From the NCBI GenBank assembly GCA_035628395.1, contig DASPJX010000044.1, positions 1 through 15,686 on the forward strand: a stretch of 15,686 bases of DNA, in the 5' to 3' direction. Positions within the stretch are counted from its first letter, which is position 1, and each line of letters starts with the position of its first letter. Shown here one piece after another: positions 13,368 to 15,686 of the stretch. Under the pieces are notes generated by a model. It worked only from the letters and a program-made list of their open reading frames with translations. It searched no databases and was not told the origin of the DNA. The stretch comes from UBA4615 sp035628395. Its GTDB lineage: Bacteria; Pseudomonadota; Gammaproteobacteria; Burkholderiales; Burkholderiaceae_E. Both the position numbers and the translations under genes were made by a program.

Positions 13368-14351
13368 TCAGTCGAGATCCGCGACCCGCAGCACCGTCTT
13401 GCCCACGCCGCGTCCCTCGAACGCGAACGCGAGCGCCGCGCGGTGGTCCTCGAACGCGAACTCGCGCCCGACCGGCGGATCGAGCGCGCCCTCGTCGACG
13501 CCGCGCAGCAGCGCCTGCAGGTGCGCCAGCGCGCGCTGCGGCTCGAGGAGCTGGAACTGGCGCACGTCCACGCCGACCAGCGACGCGCCCTTGAGCAGCG
13601 GCAGGTTCGCCTTCAGCGCCGGGATCGGCCCGCCGACGAAGCCCACGACGCAGTGGCGGCCGCCCCACGCGAGCGAGCGGAACGCGGGCTCGAACAGCGG
13701 CCCGCACACCGGATCGAACACCACGTCCGGGCCGGCCCCGCCGAGCGCCGCCTTCAGCCGGTCGCGCCAGCCGTCGGGGTCGGTGTCGATCGCCGCGTGC
13801 GCCCCGTGGGCGAGCGCGTGCTCGCGCCGCTCGGGCGTCGACGCCGCGGCGAGCACCGTCGCCCCGAGCGCCCGGCCGACCTGCACCGTGGCGAGCCCGA
13901 CGCCGCCCGCCGCGCCGAACACCAGCAGTCGCTCGCCGGGCGCGAGCCGGGCGCGGTCCTGCAGGCCGTGCAGCGCGGTGAGGTAGTTGACCCGGAAGCC
14001 CGCCGCCTGGGCGAGCGTCATGCGGTCGGGGATCCGGCAGACGTCGCCGGCCGCGGCCTTCGCGAACTCGGCGAACCCGCCGGCGACCACGGCGAGCACC
14101 CGGTCGCCGGGCGCGAGCCCCTCGACGCCGGCACCGACGGCGTGCACCCGACCGCCGACCTCCTGGCCGGGCACGTGCGGCAGCGGCGGCCTGACCTGGT
14201 AGCGGCCCGAGGCGATCAGCGCGTCGACGTAGCCGATGCCGCACGCGGCGACGCGCACCACCACCTCGCCCGCCGACGGCTCGGGCGCGTCGACGGTCTC
14301 GATCGCGTAGTCGTCGATCGAGGCGAGCGAGCTCGAGCGAACCGCCTTCAT
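13368..14351 (-). CDS. Zinc-independent quinone oxidoreductase (MDR family)
   Basis: This 327-residue protein belongs to the medium-chain dehydrogenase/reductase superfamily, NADPH:quinone oxidoreductase branch. The GroES-like N-terminal domain (1-120) carries CGIGYVDALIASGRYQ at 38-53 and HVPGQEVGGRVHAVGAGV (59-76), where the zinc-dependent relatives have GHE. The Rossmann motif is GAAGGVG at 146-152, and VDVRQFQ and the C-terminal GRGVGKTVLRV are typical. No cluster of four zinc-binding cysteines is present, which fits the zinc-free subfamily that reduces quinones or enones with NADPH. The start at 14351 is preferred to the GTG at 14354 because GGGAGG lies six bases upstream of it. It lies 93 bases downstream of gyrB on the same strand; an association with gyrB is not implied by function. 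Confidence 0.94.
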   Translation of the reverse strand: MKAVRSSSLASIDDYAIETVDAPEPSAGEVVVRVAACGIGYVDALIASGRYQVRPPLPHVPGQEVGGRVHAVGAGVEGLAPGDRVLAVVAGGFAEFAKAAAGDVCRIPDRMTLAQAAGFRVNYLTALHGLQDRARLAPGERLLVFGAAGGVGLATVQVGRALGATVLAAASTPERREHALAHGAHAAIDTDPDGWRDRLKAALGGAGPDVVFDPVCGPLFEPAFRSLAWGGRHCVVGFVGGPIPALKANLPLLKGASLVGVDVRQFQLLEPQRALAHLQALLRGVDEGALDPPVGREFAFEDHRAALAFAFEGRGVGKTVLRVADLD

Positions 14352-14400
14352 CACCGCCCTCCCCTTCGTCGCGCGACGCGCCGGCGTCCGGTCGGGCGTC

Positions 14401-14418
14401 CCGCGGTCGAGCCCGCGG
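14401..14418 (-). terminator. Short inverted repeat after gyrB
   Basis: CCGCGG occurs twice (14401-14406 and 14413-14418) separated by six bases, giving a 6-bp hairpin 27 bases past the gyrB stop. No T run follows on the minus strand. It is only a weak terminator candidate. Confidence 0.25.
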
Positions 14419-14444
14419 AATCCGGTCGCCGGACGGACGTCCGC

Positions 14445-15686
14445 TCACACGTCGATGTTCCTCGCCCCCAGCGCGTTCTGCTCGATGAACGCCCGGCGCG
14501 GCTCGACCTCGTCGCCCATCAGCGTCGTGAAGATCCGGTCCGCGGCGATCGCGTCCTCGATCTGCACCTTGAGCAGGCGGCGGGCCGACGCGTCCATCGT
14601 CGTCTCCCACAGCTGCTCGGCGTTCATCTCGCCGAGGCCCTTGTAGCGCTGCCGTCCGACGCCGCGCTCGGCGTCGGTCAGCAGCCAGCGCATCGCGTCG
14701 CGGAAGTCGACGACCGTGTGCGCGCGCTGGCGCTCGCCCTCGCCGCGCCGGATCTCGGCGCCCTCCCCGATCAGCCCGCCCACCGTCAGCGCGCACTCGA
14801 CGAGCGTCCGGTAGTCGGCCGACACGAGGAAGTGCGCGTCGATCACGCTGACCCGCACGTTGCCGTGGTGCTTGCGCTCGATCCGCAGCTGCCAGGCCTC
14901 GTCCTTGTCGTCGAACGTCGCGCGCACCGTGGCGCGCGCGCTGCCGTCGGCCTTCTGGGCCTCGGACTGGTAGCGCGCCATCGAGGTCTCGAGCCGCGCG
15001 GCCGACAGACCGGCGACCGCCTCGCCCGCGAGGTCGAGCTCGCAGCCGTCGAGGATCGCGCGCAGCGCGTCCTGGTCGATGATCCGCGCGAGCCGGTCGA
15101 TCACCGCCTCGGCGAGCAGGTACTTGCGCGCGAGCTCGCCGAGCGCGTCGCCCGAGATCGCGCCGGGCGAGCCGGCGGTGGCCGCGCCGATCGCCGCGGC
15201 GTTGGCGCCCGGGCCCGCCGCCTGCACGCGCGCGTCGTACTCGATCTTCGCGATCGCGTTCGGCAGCAGCGTCGCGCCGTCGAGCGCGAGCCGCAGCATC
15301 CACTGGTTCAGCTCGTGGTCGTCCTTCAGGTAGCGCTCGTCCTTGCCGTGCTTGACCTTGTAGAGCGGCGGCTGGGCGATGTAGATGTGCCCGCGCTCGA
15401 TCAGCTCGGGCATCTGGCGATAGAAGAACGTCAGCAGCAGCGTCCGGATGTGCGCGCCGTCGACGTCGGCGTCGGCCATCAGGATGATCCGGTGATAGCG
15501 CAGCTTCTCGATGTTGAAGTGCCCGGTCACGTTCCCGGCGCCGCCCACCGGCGCCGCGCCGATGCCGGTGCCGAGCGCGGTGATGAGCGTCGCCACCTGC
15601 TCGGAGCTGATCATCTTGTCGAAGCGCGCGCGCTCGACGTTCAGCACCTTGCCGCGCAGCGGCAGGATCGCCTGGTACTTGCGGTC
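14445..15686 (-). CDS. gyrB: DNA gyrase subunit B, C-terminal part, N-terminus outside window
   Basis: The last 413 residues of GyrB are visible, reading without interruption from the right edge. GyrB is the ATPase subunit of the A2B2 gyrase that introduces negative supercoils. The TOPRIM metal-binding motif DADVDGAHIRTLLLTFFYRQ lies near 15430-15490, followed by the GHIYIAQPPLYK block. A long insertion of the E. coli-type GyrB comes next (about 14800-15300; E. coli GyrB is about 804 residues), with a low-complexity Ala/Gly stretch inside. The C-terminal QRYKGLGEMNAEQLWETTMD (near 14600-14650) and the ending RRAFIEQNALGARNIDV are diagnostic and separate it from ParE and from the insert-free Gram-positive enzymes. 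The ATPase domain and the EGDSA part of TOPRIM are outside the window. The codons 13 upstream of the apparent GTG at 15647 are in frame and conserved, so that is not a start. Confidence 0.97.
   Translation of the reverse strand, partial: DRKYQAILPLRGKVLNVERARFDKMISSEQVATLITALGTGIGAAPVGGAGNVTGHFNIEKLRYHRIILMADADVDGAHIRTLLLTFFYRQMPELIERGHIYIAQPPLYKVKHGKDERYLKDDHELNQWMLRLALDGATLLPNAIAKIEYDARVQAAGPGANAAAIGAATAGSPGAISGDALGELARKYLLAEAVIDRLARIIDQDALRAILDGCELDLAGEAVAGLSAARLETSMARYQSEAQKADGSARATVRATFDDKDEAWQLRIERKHHGNVRVSVIDAHFLVSADYRTLVECALTVGGLIGEGAEIRRGEGERQRAHTVVDFRDAMRWLLTDAERGVGRQRYKGLGEMNAEQLWETTMDASARRLLKVQIEDAIAADRIFTTLMGDEVEPRRAFIEQNALGARNIDV

Noticed and set aside
13231..15303. Minus-strand open frame of 690 codons
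   Set aside because: It is an out-of-frame shadow of gyrB and the quinone oxidoreductase, which have clear homology in another frame.

Overview
The window is very GC-rich DNA (by eye about 70% or more) from a proteobacterium, most likely a betaproteobacterium of the Burkholderiales type. Three features point there: GyrB carries the long C-terminal insertion of the Escherichia coli-type enzyme, there is a Bug/TctC-type solute receptor of the kind greatly expanded in that group, and there is a creA gene. A clear PpsR/CrtJ-family regulator suggests a lineage with present or past anoxygenic photosynthesis, although no photosynthesis genes lie in the window. Coding is dense and no gene-free stretch exceeds 300 bases. 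The extreme GC content leaves many long non-coding frames open, some over 1,000 codons, and these were rejected.

Left part, minus strand (1-3105): a zinc-ribbon/OB-fold (DUF35) protein cut by the window edge, directly preceded by a thiolase-superfamily protein that lacks the thiolase catalytic residues. Upstream of these is a complete NAD(P)-dependent aldehyde dehydrogenase with a strong terminator hairpin behind it. Divergent from the dehydrogenase, ppsR reads right (3304-4710), followed by a short-chain dehydrogenase (4874-5611).

Middle part, plus strand (5805-11538): a tightly packed trio of Bug-type periplasmic receptor, signal-less type I sulfatase and HAD hydrolase. After it come a small protein with a Ser/Lys/Ala tail built from seven in-frame ~29-residue repeats, an EamA/DMT transporter, and the secreted protein CreA.

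Right part (11782-15686): convergent with creA is a two-gene minus-strand unit, a stand-alone GAF protein overlapping by ATGA a degenerate receiver-domain protein. Divergent from it is a small GIY-YIG-like protein with an unusual insertion. The window ends with a minus-strand zinc-independent quinone oxidoreductase and the 3' two-fifths to half of gyrB, whose 5' end runs off the right edge. Because gyrB commonly sits beside dnaA-dnaN, the chromosome origin may lie a few kilobases to the right.

The most interesting points are the thiolase-like/DUF35 pair with a Cys-to-Gly and His-to-Tyr active site resembling the Ltp2 retro-aldolase type, the isolated PpsR that keeps only its C-terminal redox cysteine, the GAF/pseudo-receiver pair, the receptor-sulfatase-phosphatase operon, the repeat-tailed basic protein, and the divergent GIY-YIG protein. 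No single large undescribed system is evident.
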